Positions 1-7,365 of a DNA stretch of 36,726 nucleotides are shown here, piece after piece (positions within the stretch are counted from its first letter, which is position 1; the number at the start of each line of letters is the position of its first letter). The notes under the pieces are model-generated. The model ran no database searches. It saw nothing but the letters and a program-made list of their open reading frames with translations, and was not told the DNA's origin. Source of the stretch: Bacillota bacterium (GTDB lineage: Bacteria > Bacillota > Clostridia > Lachnospirales > Lachnospiraceae); the NCBI GenBank assembly GCA_023415475.1, contig JAEZKL010000055.1, positions 1-36,726 of the forward strand, written 5' to 3'. Position numbers and translations under genes: made by a program.

Positions 1-1896
1 TCAGTCGTCGATAAAGGAAGCTATACCCGATGTATCATGGAGGCGTTGGCTAAGGAATATAACTTTGATCTGAGCACTCCTTACAATAAGCTTACCGATG
101 AGGTACGTAATATGTTTATCTACGGTACGGAAGGAAAGTCAGTGAAGGTACATTATCGAGGACAGCGAGGAGTCGGTGTTTATGATGTGGTTTATGAAGG
201 ATTAATCCGTAATGTAGAACGCCGTTACCGGGAGACCGGTTCGGAGTCTGCCAAGCAGGAATACGAGAGCTTTATGCTTACGACACCCTGTAGTATGTGT
301 AAGGGAAAGCGTTTGAAGAAGGAAGCTCTGGCCGTGACAGTGGGAGATAAGAATATTTCAGATGTTACCGAGTATGCTATTCATCAGCTGGCTCATTTTA
401 TGGAGCATCTATCGCTTACCCCGATGCAGCAGAAGATTGGTGAGATCGTTCTAAAGGAGATAAAGTCGCGTATTCGTTTTCTGATGGATGTCGGCCTGGA
501 TTATCTGACTTTAGCAAGAGCGACGGGCACCTTATCCGGTGGTGAAGCCCAAAGAATTCGTCTGGCGACGCAGATCGGTTCCGGTCTTGTAGGTGTGGCT
601 TATATCCTGGACGAGCCCAGTATAGGCTTACATCAAAGAGATAATGATAAGCTGCTGAAGACATTAAAGAACCTGATGGATCTGGGGAATACCCTGATTG
701 TTGTAGAGCATGATGAAGATACGATGTTCGCTGCGGACTATATCGTCGATATCGGACCCGGTGCTGGAGAGCATGGTGGAGAGGTCGTTGCAACTGGTAC
801 GGCTGAGGATATCATGAATACGGAGAATTCGATTACCGGAGCATACTTAAGCGGACGATTAAAGATACCGGTACCGAAGAAGAGAAGAAAGCCGACCGGG
901 TTTCTTACTATCCGAGGTGCGAGCGAAAATAATCTAAAGAATATTGATGTTGATATACCGTTGGGGGTCATGACCTGTGTAACCGGTGTATCCGGTTCCG
1001 GTAAGAGCTCCCTGGTTACCGAGATTCTATATAAGAGATTGGCCAGAGATTTGAACCGGGCTCGTTGCATACCGGGAAAGCATGCGGATATGATTGGTAT
1101 CGACCAGCTTGATAAGGTAATTGATATTGATCAATCACCGATCGGTAGGACGCCGAGATCCAATCCGGCTACCTATACCGGTGTGTTTGACCAGATCAGA
1201 GATTTATTTGCCTCTACGCAGGATGCCAAGATGAGAGGTTATACCAAAGGACGCTTCAGCTTTAATGTAAAAGGTGGTCGATGTGAAGCCTGCAGCGGTG
1301 ATGGTATCCTGAAGATCGAGATGAATTTCCTTCCCGATATTTATGTGCCCTGTGAGGTCTGCGGCGGTAAGAGATATAACAGGGAGACCTTGGATGTTCA
1401 CTATAAAGGTAAGAACATTCATGATGTTTTGAATATGACGATCGAAGAAGCGGTTCATTTCTTCGAGAATGTACCTTCGATACGTAGAAAGATAGAGACC
1501 TTGAATGACGTAGGTTTATCCTATCTGCGTCTTGGTCATCCCTCGACCTCCTTGTCCGGAGGTGAAGCGCAGAGAATTAAGCTGGCTACCGAGTTAAGTA
1601 AGCGTAGTACAGGCAAGACCATCTATATTCTGGACGAGCCTACTACCGGTTTACATTTTGCGGATGTCCATAAGCTGATCGATATTCTGAAACGCTTCTC
1701 TGATTCCGGTAATACGGTTGTGGTAATTGAGCATAATCTGGATGTGATTAAGACAGCGGATTATATCATCGATATCGGACCGGAGGGTGGAGATAAGGGC
1801 GGAACCGTAATCGCTCAGGGAACACCGGAGGCAATCATTAAGAATAAGAATTCCTATACAGGTATGTATGTGAAGAGATACCTGGAGAGTAAATAG
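1..1896 (+). CDS. uvrA: UvrABC excinuclease subunit A, 5' end outside window
   Basis: UvrA is the DNA damage-sensing ATPase of nucleotide excision repair and acts as a dimer with UvrB. The reading frame is open from base 1 (S-V-V-D-K-G-S-Y before the first Met at 37), so the N-terminal third lies outside the window; about 631 of the usual ~940 residues are present. Visible parts are a zinc-binding segment with CSMCKGK, the first ABC signature LSGGEAQRIRLATQ followed by Walker B ILDEPSIGL, a second Walker A GVSGSGKSS, the C-terminal zinc finger with CEAC and CEVC pairs, the second signature SLSGGEAQRIKLATE and a second Walker B ILDEPTTGL. All key motifs are intact. The HD nucleotidase gene follows after 19 bases, so the two are probably co-transcribed. 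The family assignment is certain. Confidence 0.97.
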   Translation, partial: SVVDKGSYTRCIMEALAKEYNFDLSTPYNKLTDEVRNMFIYGTEGKSVKVHYRGQRGVGVYDVVYEGLIRNVERRYRETGSESAKQEYESFMLTTPCSMCKGKRLKKEALAVTVGDKNISDVTEYAIHQLAHFMEHLSLTPMQQKIGEIVLKEIKSRIRFLMDVGLDYLTLARATGTLSGGEAQRIRLATQIGSGLVGVAYILDEPSIGLHQRDNDKLLKTLKNLMDLGNTLIVVEHDEDTMFAADYIVDIGPGAGEHGGEVVATGTAEDIMNTENSITGAYLSGRLKIPVPKKRRKPTGFLTIRGASENNLKNIDVDIPLGVMTCVTGVSGSGKSSLVTEILYKRLARDLNRARCIPGKHADMIGIDQLDKVIDIDQSPIGRTPRSNPATYTGVFDQIRDLFASTQDAKMRGYTKGRFSFNVKGGRCEACSGDGILKIEMNFLPDIYVPCEVCGGKRYNRETLDVHYKGKNIHDVLNMTIEEAVHFFENVPSIRRKIETLNDVGLSYLRLGHPSTSLSGGEAQRIKLATELSKRSTGKTIYILDEPTTGLHFADVHKLIDILKRFSDSGNTVVVIEHNLDVIKTADYIIDIGPEGGDKGGTVIAQGTPEAIIKNKNSYTGMYVKRYLESK

Positions 1897-1915
1897 GCCT
1901 ACTATGGAGGAAAAT

Positions 1916-2497
1916 ATGGAGAACAGTTTCTATGCCATGATGTCCAGAATGAAGTATATTGAGCGTTGGGCTCTGATGCGTAACTCAATTACGGAAAATA
2001 TCAGTGAACACTCTCTTGAGGTTAGTATTTTGGCACATGCCCTGGCAGTCATCAGTAAGGAACGTTTAGGTAAGCAGTTGAACGCGGAGAAGGCAGCGCT
2101 AATTGGCATCTATCATGATGCTACCGAGATTATCACAGGTGACATGCCAACTCCGATCAAATACTTTAATGATAATATCCAGGGGGCTTTCAAGGCGGTC
2201 GAACATGCAGCGGCGGAACGCCTTCTGATGATGCTGCCGGAGGATATTCGCAGAAGCTATGAGACGCTGTTCTTCCCGGAGGAGGAGGATACTTTTCTTT
2301 GGAAACTGGTGAAGGGTGCCGATAAGTTGTCCGCATTGATTAAATGTGTGGAAGAGAGAAAAGCCGGTAACAGTGAGTTCATAAGTGCCGAAAAATCACT
2401 TCGCAGTATATTAGAAGCCATGAAGCTGGAGGAAATTGATATCTTTATGAAAGAATTTCTACCGGCGTATGATAAGACCTTGGATGAACTGAATTAA
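1916..2497 (+). CDS. HD-domain 5'-deoxynucleotidase, YfbR-like
   Basis: This 193-residue protein belongs to the HD-domain metal-dependent phosphohydrolases and most resembles YfbR, which dephosphorylates deoxyribonucleoside 5'-monophosphates. The N-terminal stretch RMKYIERWALMR followed by SEHSLEVSILAHALA, then GIYHDATEIITGDMPTPIKYF, gives the H...HD...D metal ligands in the usual spacing. ATG 1916 is chosen over ATG 1904 because GGAGG at 1906-1910 sits five bases before it, while 1904 lies inside that ribosome binding site. It follows uvrA closely, which suggests a nucleotide-pool or repair role, though that link is inference. The substrate is assigned by family only. Confidence 0.88.
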   Translation: MENSFYAMMSRMKYIERWALMRNSITENISEHSLEVSILAHALAVISKERLGKQLNAEKAALIGIYHDATEIITGDMPTPIKYFNDNIQGAFKAVEHAAAERLLMMLPEDIRRSYETLFFPEEEDTFLWKLVKGADKLSALIKCVEERKAGNSEFISAEKSLRSILEAMKLEEIDIFMKEFLPAYDKTLDELN

Positions 2498-2499
2498 TG

Positions 2500-2526
2500 A
2501 CAATAGAATGCTCGCGTTTCTATTGT
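2500..2526. terminator. Perfect 9-bp hairpin after the HD gene
   Basis: ACAATAGAA (2500-2508) pairs perfectly with TTCTATTGT (2518-2526) around a 9-base loop, three bases after the stop of the HD nucleotidase gene. There is no U-tract, so it is not a classic rho-independent terminator. It may be a weak terminator, an mRNA-stabilising 3' hairpin or a protein site. The ACAATAGA/TCTATTGT core recurs in the longer inverted repeat at 5784-5842. Confidence 0.45.
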
Positions 2527-2637
2527 AAGCAACCCTTGGTTGACAAAATGTTATGAGAGGTTGGTAGTTTTTATCACCATATTCCGTTAAGCTGATTCAT
2601 GAAAGATATTATTCATGAAGAAAGGCAGGGGTTTTTA

Positions 2638-3315
2638 ATGAAATTCCAGGAAAAGATAAGTCAAATCAGAAGAGATAAGGGACTATCCCAGGAAGAGTTA
2701 GCGGAGAAGCTGGGCATTTCCAGGCAAGCGGTTGCAAAGTGGGAGGCAGGCTTAAGCTATCCGGATGTAGATAATCTGATCACATTAAGCTCTTTATTTC
2801 AGATTAGCATTGATAGCATGCTGAAGACGGAAGAAGATAGCTGCAGCTCCTTTCAGCCGGGTAAAAAGAGTGCCTTAAGTGAACAGGTGGTTTCTTTCTT
2901 GTGTGAGGCAAAGAAGGAATGCTATGCCAAGAAAGGAAATAAGATAGCTTCCTCGAAGCCATGCTCTTATGATTACCGTTATGAGAAAGGTGATTACGTA
3001 TATTGGGATTCCTACTTTGGCGGAGAGAAATTTATTGGCGAAGAGGTTCTGTATGTCATGGATAAACCGGTTTATTCCATGAATTATGTGGGCAGAGTTC
3101 TCGGAGAAGGCTTTTCCGGTGATTTTCTTAAGGAAGCATTACTCCTGGTACCGGAAGAATATCCCTATCGTGGCCCTTACATACACAGGAACGGTGATTA
3201 TTCCTACCATTGCTTAGTCAATGGGGATATAGAGTGGTTCCAAGGCTACGAGGAGATATTTTTACTAAATCAACGTATCTACGAGTGTTATTTTCATGGC
3301 GGTATTATAAAATAA
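2638..3315 (+). CDS. XRE-family regulator with C-terminal DUF5680-like domain
   Basis: The first ~65 residues are a Cro/C1-type helix-turn-helix (KISQIRRDKGLSQEELAEKL, then GISRQAVAKWEAG and YPDVDNLITLSSLFQISID). After a polar linker, residues ~80-225 form a domain rich in Tyr, Phe and Trp (YDYRYEKGDYVYWDSYFGGEKF, in part) that resembles DUF5680, which often follows such HTH modules in Clostridia. That domain may bind a small ligand, but its function is not known. ATG 2638 is preferred over 2599 because AGGGG lies about seven bases before it and the HTH starts directly afterwards. The target genes are unknown; the downstream AlkZ-related gene, 72 bases away, is a candidate. Confidence 0.82.
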   Translation: MKFQEKISQIRRDKGLSQEELAEKLGISRQAVAKWEAGLSYPDVDNLITLSSLFQISIDSMLKTEEDSCSSFQPGKKSALSEQVVSFLCEAKKECYAKKGNKIASSKPCSYDYRYEKGDYVYWDSYFGGEKFIGEEVLYVMDKPVYSMNYVGRVLGEGFSGDFLKEALLLVPEEYPYRGPYIHRNGDYSYHCLVNGDIEWFQGYEEIFLLNQRIYECYFHGGIIK

Positions 3316-3387
3316 GTAATTAATTATTATAACTATTCAGAACAGGCTTACAAAATTAATAAAACGAAAGAAAAGGGGAGAAGGACA

Positions 3388-4110
3388 ATGGTTGAGATTG
3401 ATGGTAAATGGATTATGGAAGGGCTTGATCGTAACGACAGCAGCAGGATTAAGACAACAGCGGAGCTTACTGAATTCATTGATGAGCTAGGCTTTCTCCC
3501 TTTGTTTAAGAATACAATAGAAGGCTTTTCGGTTGAGGAAATGACAGCAGCAGAGGGTTGGTTTGGCGGCATTGTGGATGAGGATCCTTGGGCCTGGCGC
3601 GAGGTGATTGCTGCGGAAGGTAAGCTCGCTTACGGAAAGCTTTTTGCAAACAGAGCCGGGTTCTTGTCCAGAGAATGGTATCCCATCTTTGCTGCATACC
3701 GAAGGAACGGTTATGATTTTGACAGCAGATATGAAGACGGATTAGCGAGCTATCGGGCTAAGCGCATCATTGATGTTCTGGAGCAAGCTGAGTTTCTTCC
3801 CTCCAATGAGATAAAAAAGCTTGCAGGCTTCGGTAAAGAAGGTGAGAAGGGTTTCGAGGGAGTGATGACTTCTCTTCAGATGCAAACCTATATAACCGTA
3901 CACAGCTTCCGCCGTAGAATTAATAAGAAAAATGAAGAATATGGTTGGTCTGTTGCAAATTTTATTATAAGCGAGAAGCTGTTCGGTGCGGAGCATGTAC
4001 GCTCTGCATACCAGCTTTCACAAGCGGAGGCAAAGCTGAGAATTACCAAACGAGTTAAAGAAAAGTTCTCTTCGGCTTCCGAAGCGGAGATTGAACGGGT
4101 GATACGTTAG
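3388..4110 (+). CDS. AlkZ-related protein (possible DNA-glycosylase relative)
   Basis: This 240-residue soluble protein has a conserved-looking centre: FSVEEMTAAEGWFGG, then DPWAWRE at residues ~66-72, then AYGKLFANRAGFLSREWYP. I recognise this pattern from proteins named AlkZ-related in Clostridia, which are distant relatives of the AlkZ/YcaQ winged-helix glycosylases that unhook DNA interstrand crosslinks. The classical AlkZ catalytic QxQ motif is not evident, so glycosylase activity is not established. The start has a strong AGGGGAGAAGGA ribosome binding site. A strong terminator follows directly. It lies in the same direction as uvrA and the XRE gene, so a damage-related neighbourhood is possible but unproven. 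Confidence 0.6.
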   Translation: MVEIDGKWIMEGLDRNDSSRIKTTAELTEFIDELGFLPLFKNTIEGFSVEEMTAAEGWFGGIVDEDPWAWREVIAAEGKLAYGKLFANRAGFLSREWYPIFAAYRRNGYDFDSRYEDGLASYRAKRIIDVLEQAEFLPSNEIKKLAGFGKEGEKGFEGVMTSLQMQTYITVHSFRRRINKKNEEYGWSVANFIISEKLFGAEHVRSAYQLSQAEAKLRITKRVKEKFSSASEAEIERVIR

Positions 4111-4164
4111 AAACATCTGGCTATCGGTGGAATTGCTCTAATTTACCGGTAGCCAGATGTTTTT
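4111..4164 (+). terminator. Rho-independent terminator after AlkZ-related gene
   Basis: The stem runs from AAACATCTGGCTATCGGT to ACCGGTAGCCAGATGTTT with one mismatch. It begins immediately after the stop codon and ends in TTTTTATT, a standard intrinsic terminator on the plus strand. Confidence 0.9.
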
Positions 4165-4172
4165 ATTCATGA

Positions 4173-4333
4173 CAAGTGAATTGGTTTACCAATTCATCTT
4201 GTTGGATAGGAAATGCGTCCTATATGATAAAACATTCTATAATCCACAGTCGGGTAAAGCTTGCTCAGCAAGCTTCGAAAGTGCCAGTATACTGACACTT
4301 TGTACGTAAACTTGTATTTAATATCCTATCCAG
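4173..4333. other. Cluster of four hairpins with competing pairings, non-coding
   Basis: Between the terminator and the next promoter lie several separate perfect or near-perfect stems. They are GAATTGG/CCAATTC with a TTTA loop (4178-4195); AAGCTTGC/GCAAGCTT with a TCA loop (4257-4275); a 24-nt near-palindrome AAAGTGcCAGT/ACTGaCACTTT (4278-4301); and an enclosing stem GGATAGGA (4204-4211) with TCCTATCC (4324-4331). The left arm of the enclosing stem can instead pair locally, ATAGGA with TCCTAT at 4218-4223. No convincing ORF crosses it. It could be a small structured RNA, a repeated palindromic element or a mobile remnant; the sequence does not decide. Confidence 0.5.
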
Positions 4334-4381
4334 GAACTTCTGAATAATTTATTAAGATTACTGGGATATCATTCGATAGTC

Positions 4382-4410
4382 TTGCACGATCAGTATAAAA
4401 AATGTATAAT
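4382..4410 (+). promoter_or_regulatory. Sigma-A promoter of the secreted-protein gene
   Basis: The -35 TTGCAC (4382-4387) and a perfect -10 TATAAT (4405-4410) are separated by 17 bases. Transcription would begin near 4417, leaving a leader of about 108 bases before ATG 4526. Confidence 0.8.
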
Positions 4411-4525
4411 AAAGCTAATTAATAGGACTAATTGTTTGATTATGTATTGATATTATCTAGGAATGTTATTAAATTAATCAGATTAAATTACCGAATGAGA
4501 ATCAATGAATGAAAGGGGTATATTA

Positions 4526-5671
4526 ATGAGAAATGAAATGGAACATAAGGAGGTACGAAGTTACTTCGGATCCCTCAAGTATATAATAGCTTTTATGCTT
4601 TTAGCGGTTGTATTACCAGCTCTGATTAAGCCCGTTACTGCACTCGCTACCACCGTAACAGGATCTGAGGTTAACGTATTTGTCAACTATGCCGATGAGA
4701 CCGCAACGGTGAGTGCCGGTCCGGCAGGAAGTACTAAATTCTACATAAGCATTGATAAGCAGAAGACCTGGGAAGATGTGAACACAATAGTGGATATCTC
4801 AGAGCTGTTATCTACCAAGCCGGTAGAAATATTATTTAAAGGCAATAAAGACACAGGTGTTAAAAAGGTCACCTTGATGGCTGAACCGAATACGGTAACA
4901 GCAGCTTATGTTATTAAGAATGGTGTCGGCTCAATTGTTTATTCAGTCTCCGGCGCGGCAATCGAATACCGTAATGGGCCCAACGGTAACTGGAAGACAC
5001 CTCCGACTAATTTTTTGACCTATATGTATGAACTAAAAGGAGCTACACTGCAATTTAGATCAGCAGCCAGGACAGATCTGCGTGCCGGTAAGATCATTAC
5101 CGTTAAGATACCGAAGAGACCTACTTCTCCGTCGGTAAAAGTGGATGGCAGTAAACTCCTGATTAGTGGTATTAAAGCGAATGTAACACAGTATTATGAT
5201 CCTGTAATTGGATGGAAATATGTAACTACGGACAGTAAGGTTAAGACAATTAGCTTGTATGACTTAACCAAAATAAACTCAACTGCATATAGTACACAGT
5301 TAACAGCAGGCTCCTATGAGTTTCGTAATAACGCGACGGATAAGAAGGTTGCATCTGGAGTAAAATTGTTAGAGGTTCCGGTCCAGCCGATTTTCCCCGG
5401 CTCCATCAAACTTGAGGGATCAACTTTAACAATCACAGATACAACGAAAAGAGCCTATGAGTATTGCAGATTAACGAGTTCGACACCCTATAATTCTGCT
5501 ACTATGAAGTGGACAACGATTCAAGCTAATAAACCAACGATTATACCAAAGGCAAACGTAACTGATGCCATCTATGTTAGACTTAAGAGTACTGTGGACA
5601 AACAGACAAAGCTAGTAACTCCGGCATCTACCTGCGTAGTTGATTATGTTAAATCATTAACTACGAAATAG
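4526..5671 (+). CDS. Secreted protein of unknown function with repeated beta-rich modules
   Basis: This 381-residue protein has a Sec-type signal: a charged start (MRNEMEHKEVRSYF), a hydrophobic stretch YIIAFMLLAVVLPALI, and a probable signal peptidase site after VTALA near residue 42. The mature part is rich in Thr, Val and Lys with few Cys, and looks like all-beta extracellular modules. At least two stretches share a plan: SVKVDGSKLLISG...WKYVTT and SIKLEGSTLTITD...WTTIQ. There is no LPXTG motif, lipobox or recognised enzyme signature. ATG 4526 is chosen over 4505 because AAAGGGG lies about seven bases before it. It is a single-gene unit with its own promoter and terminator. I do not recognise a function. 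Confidence 0.75.
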   Translation: MRNEMEHKEVRSYFGSLKYIIAFMLLAVVLPALIKPVTALATTVTGSEVNVFVNYADETATVSAGPAGSTKFYISIDKQKTWEDVNTIVDISELLSTKPVEILFKGNKDTGVKKVTLMAEPNTVTAAYVIKNGVGSIVYSVSGAAIEYRNGPNGNWKTPPTNFLTYMYELKGATLQFRSAARTDLRAGKIITVKIPKRPTSPSVKVDGSKLLISGIKANVTQYYDPVIGWKYVTTDSKVKTISLYDLTKINSTAYSTQLTAGSYEFRNNATDKKVASGVKLLEVPVQPIFPGSIKLEGSTLTITDTTKRAYEYCRLTSSTPYNSATMKWTTIQANKPTIIPKANVTDAIYVRLKSTVDKQTKLVTPASTCVVDYVKSLTTK

Positions 5672-5720
5672 CAGGATTAACAAATGCTTTTTGATAAACA
5701 ATAAGCATACAAGAGAATGA

Positions 5721-5772
5721 AAAAGAGCTGTTTCAACAGGTGTTATCACACTTTGTTGAAACAGCTTTTTTT
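5721..5772 (+). terminator. Rho-independent terminator of the secreted-protein gene
   Basis: AGAGCTGTTTCAACA pairs with TGTTGAAACAGCTTT around a ~16-base loop, followed by TTTTTTT. It is a strong intrinsic terminator about 50 bases after the stop codon. Confidence 0.88.
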
Positions 5773-5783
5773 GCGCAGTGTTT

Positions 5784-5842
5784 ATTCCGTTATATACAAT
5801 AGAAAGAACGCCCGGGGTGCTATCTATTGTATATAACGGAAT
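5784..5842. repeat. Perfect 20-bp inverted repeat with 19-bp spacer
   Basis: ATTCCGTTATATACAATAGA is followed by 19 bases with a GC-rich CCCGGGG core, then by its exact reverse complement. Twenty consecutive paired bases are far more than chance predicts. It comes just 12 bases after a functional-looking terminator, so termination alone does not explain it. It may be a palindromic intergenic element, a MITE-like remnant or a regulator site. Confidence 0.7.
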
Positions 5843-6016
5843 GGATTATTGGTTCTTTGAGATAAAGCGGATGATTCTAGTTCTTATAAACATACACCGG
5901 ATTGATATCGATTAATTTCCTGGTTTTTCTGCTGATTGATGTTGTATTTATTGCGTACCCTTATCAACCAATAACTTAATTTTTAGTATCTCATTCTTAG
6001 GACTTAATAAAACTGC

Positions 6017-6063
6017 TTGACATAATAGTATCAATATGATAATATTTGCGAAATGATACTATT
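6017..6063 (+). promoter_or_regulatory. Promoter with overlapping operator for the HTH-ABC operon
   Basis: TTGACA (6017-6022), a 17-base spacer and TAATAT (6040-6045) form a near-consensus promoter. A perfect 10-bp inverted repeat, AATAGTATCA (6024-6033) and TGATACTATT (6054-6063), straddles the -10 box. A third half-site TGATA lies at 6038-6042, giving a second palindrome TATCA-ATA-TGATA. A repressor bound here would block RNA polymerase. The winged-helix protein encoded next is the obvious candidate, so autoregulation is likely but inferred. Confidence 0.82.
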
Positions 6064-6082
6064 GTGAAAGGATGAGTGCTGA

Positions 6083-6637
6083 ATGAATGAGAAAATGGCC
6101 GAGTGCCTCGCTAACCCAATAAAGTGTAAGCTGTTGTTAGAAATATCGAATAGAGGACGGGCAACAGCTAAACAGCTGGCTGAAACGTACAGCGATATAA
6201 CACATGCGACGCTGTACCGACACTTAAAGAAAATGACCGATGACGGTATTTTGAAAGTGGTTGAGGAAAATCAAATTCGCGGAACAGTGGAAAGGGTTTA
6301 TGCCGTTTCTCCTGATATATCGTTGGACGCAAAAAAAATGGTGGAAGAAAACAACGGGCAGGCATATATGATGATGTTCACCCAATTTGTAATGGGGTTG
6401 ACAGAGGAATTTCGGGAATACGCTTCCCGTCCCGATATCAATATTCTTCAGGATGGCTCCGGCTTTAGCGTCGCGCCGATATATGCCACGTTGGAAGAAT
6501 TAACAGCCGCTATGATAGAGATTGGTAAAATTATCAATCCGCTTATCGGCAACGAAAAAACGCCGGAACGCGATTTGCATAACATTGCCATCATCACAAC
6601 TCCGCCTAAAAAGACCATCAATAAAGGGAGGAAATAA
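6083..6637 (+). CDS. ArsR-like winged-helix transcriptional regulator
   Basis: This is a 184-residue cytoplasmic DNA-binding protein. Residues ~1-75 form a winged helix of the ArsR/PadR kind: NPIKCKLLLEISNRGRATAKQL, then ITHATLYRHLKKMTDDGILKV as recognition helix and wing entry. Residues ~80-165 form a helical part of unknown ligand specificity, with MMMFTQFVMGLTEEFREYA in the middle. No cysteine metal-binding set of the classic ArsR type is seen. It is the first gene of the operon; its stop lies two bases before the ATG of the ABC ATPase, and a promoter with symmetrical TATCA/TGATA sites lies directly upstream. The context points to a repressor of the transporter. Confidence 0.85.
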   Translation: MNEKMAECLANPIKCKLLLEISNRGRATAKQLAETYSDITHATLYRHLKKMTDDGILKVVEENQIRGTVERVYAVSPDISLDAKKMVEENNGQAYMMMFTQFVMGLTEEFREYASRPDINILQDGSGFSVAPIYATLEELTAAMIEIGKIINPLIGNEKTPERDLHNIAIITTPPKKTINKGRK

Positions 6638-6639
6638 CT

Positions 6640-7365
6640 ATGATAAAAACCCTTTTAGAAATCAAAAATCTGTCAAAAACATATTCCGGCGGCAAAAAGG
6701 CGGTGGATAATCTTAATCTTAACGTAGAGGCCGGTGATATATACGGCTTTATTGGGCATAACGGCGCTGGCAAAACGACAACTATACGCGCGGCTGTAGG
6801 CGTTATGGATTTTGACGACGGCGAAATTTTTATTGACGGTCATTCCGTCAAAAGGGAATCCGTATTGTGCAAGTCTATCACAGCATATATTCCCGACAAT
6901 CCCGATTTGTACGATTACTTGACGGGCATACAGTATTTGAATTACATGGGGGATATGTTTAACGTTGCAAAAGCAGAAAGGGAAATCAGAATAAAAAAAT
7001 ACGCTGACTGCTTTGAGTTGACCGGCAATCTTGGTGATTTGATTTCATCCTATTCCCACGGGATGCGCCAAAAGCTCGCTCTTATAGCCGCCTTCATTCA
7101 TCAACCCCGGCTGCTGGTATTAGACGAGCCTTTTGTCGGCCTTGACCCTATGGCTTCATTTCACTTAAAAAGCATGATGCGCGAGTTATGCGATACGGGC
7201 AGTGCGATTTTCTTTTCCACTCATGTCCTTGAAGTGGCTGAAAAGTTATGTAATAAAATTGCCATAATTAAGAGTGGCAAGCTGATAGCAAGCGGATTAA
7301 CAGAAGAGGTGCGGGGCGATAAAAGCCTTGAAAGCGTATTTCTGGAGGTGGCGAGCAATGACTAA
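6640..7365 (+). CDS. ABC transporter ATP-binding protein
   Basis: This 241-residue ATPase subunit would energise the membrane protein encoded next. Walker A is GHNGAGKTT at residues ~39-47, the signature is SHGMRQKLALI (a common variant of LSGGQ in ABC-2 type exporters), Walker B is RLLVLDEPFVGLDP, and the switch His lies in FFSTHVLE. This arrangement matches the CcmA/YtrB-like exporters of small peptides, antibiotics or lipids rather than importers. The ribosome binding site GGGAGG lies inside the end of the preceding gene, and the gene overlaps the permease by eight bases, so translation is probably coupled. The substrate is unknown. Confidence 0.93.
   Translation: MIKTLLEIKNLSKTYSGGKKAVDNLNLNVEAGDIYGFIGHNGAGKTTTIRAAVGVMDFDDGEIFIDGHSVKRESVLCKSITAYIPDNPDLYDYLTGIQYLNYMGDMFNVAKAEREIRIKKYADCFELTGNLGDLISSYSHGMRQKLALIAAFIHQPRLLVLDEPFVGLDPMASFHLKSMMRELCDTGSAIFFSTHVLEVAEKLCNKIAIIKSGKLIASGLTEEVRGDKSLESVFLEVASND

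Noticed and set aside
738..1070. Minus-strand ORF inside uvrA, and similar antisense ORFs inside parC, parE, lysA and the mannosidase gene
   Set aside because: Antisense to strongly conserved genes, with no ribosome binding sites or recognisable domains.
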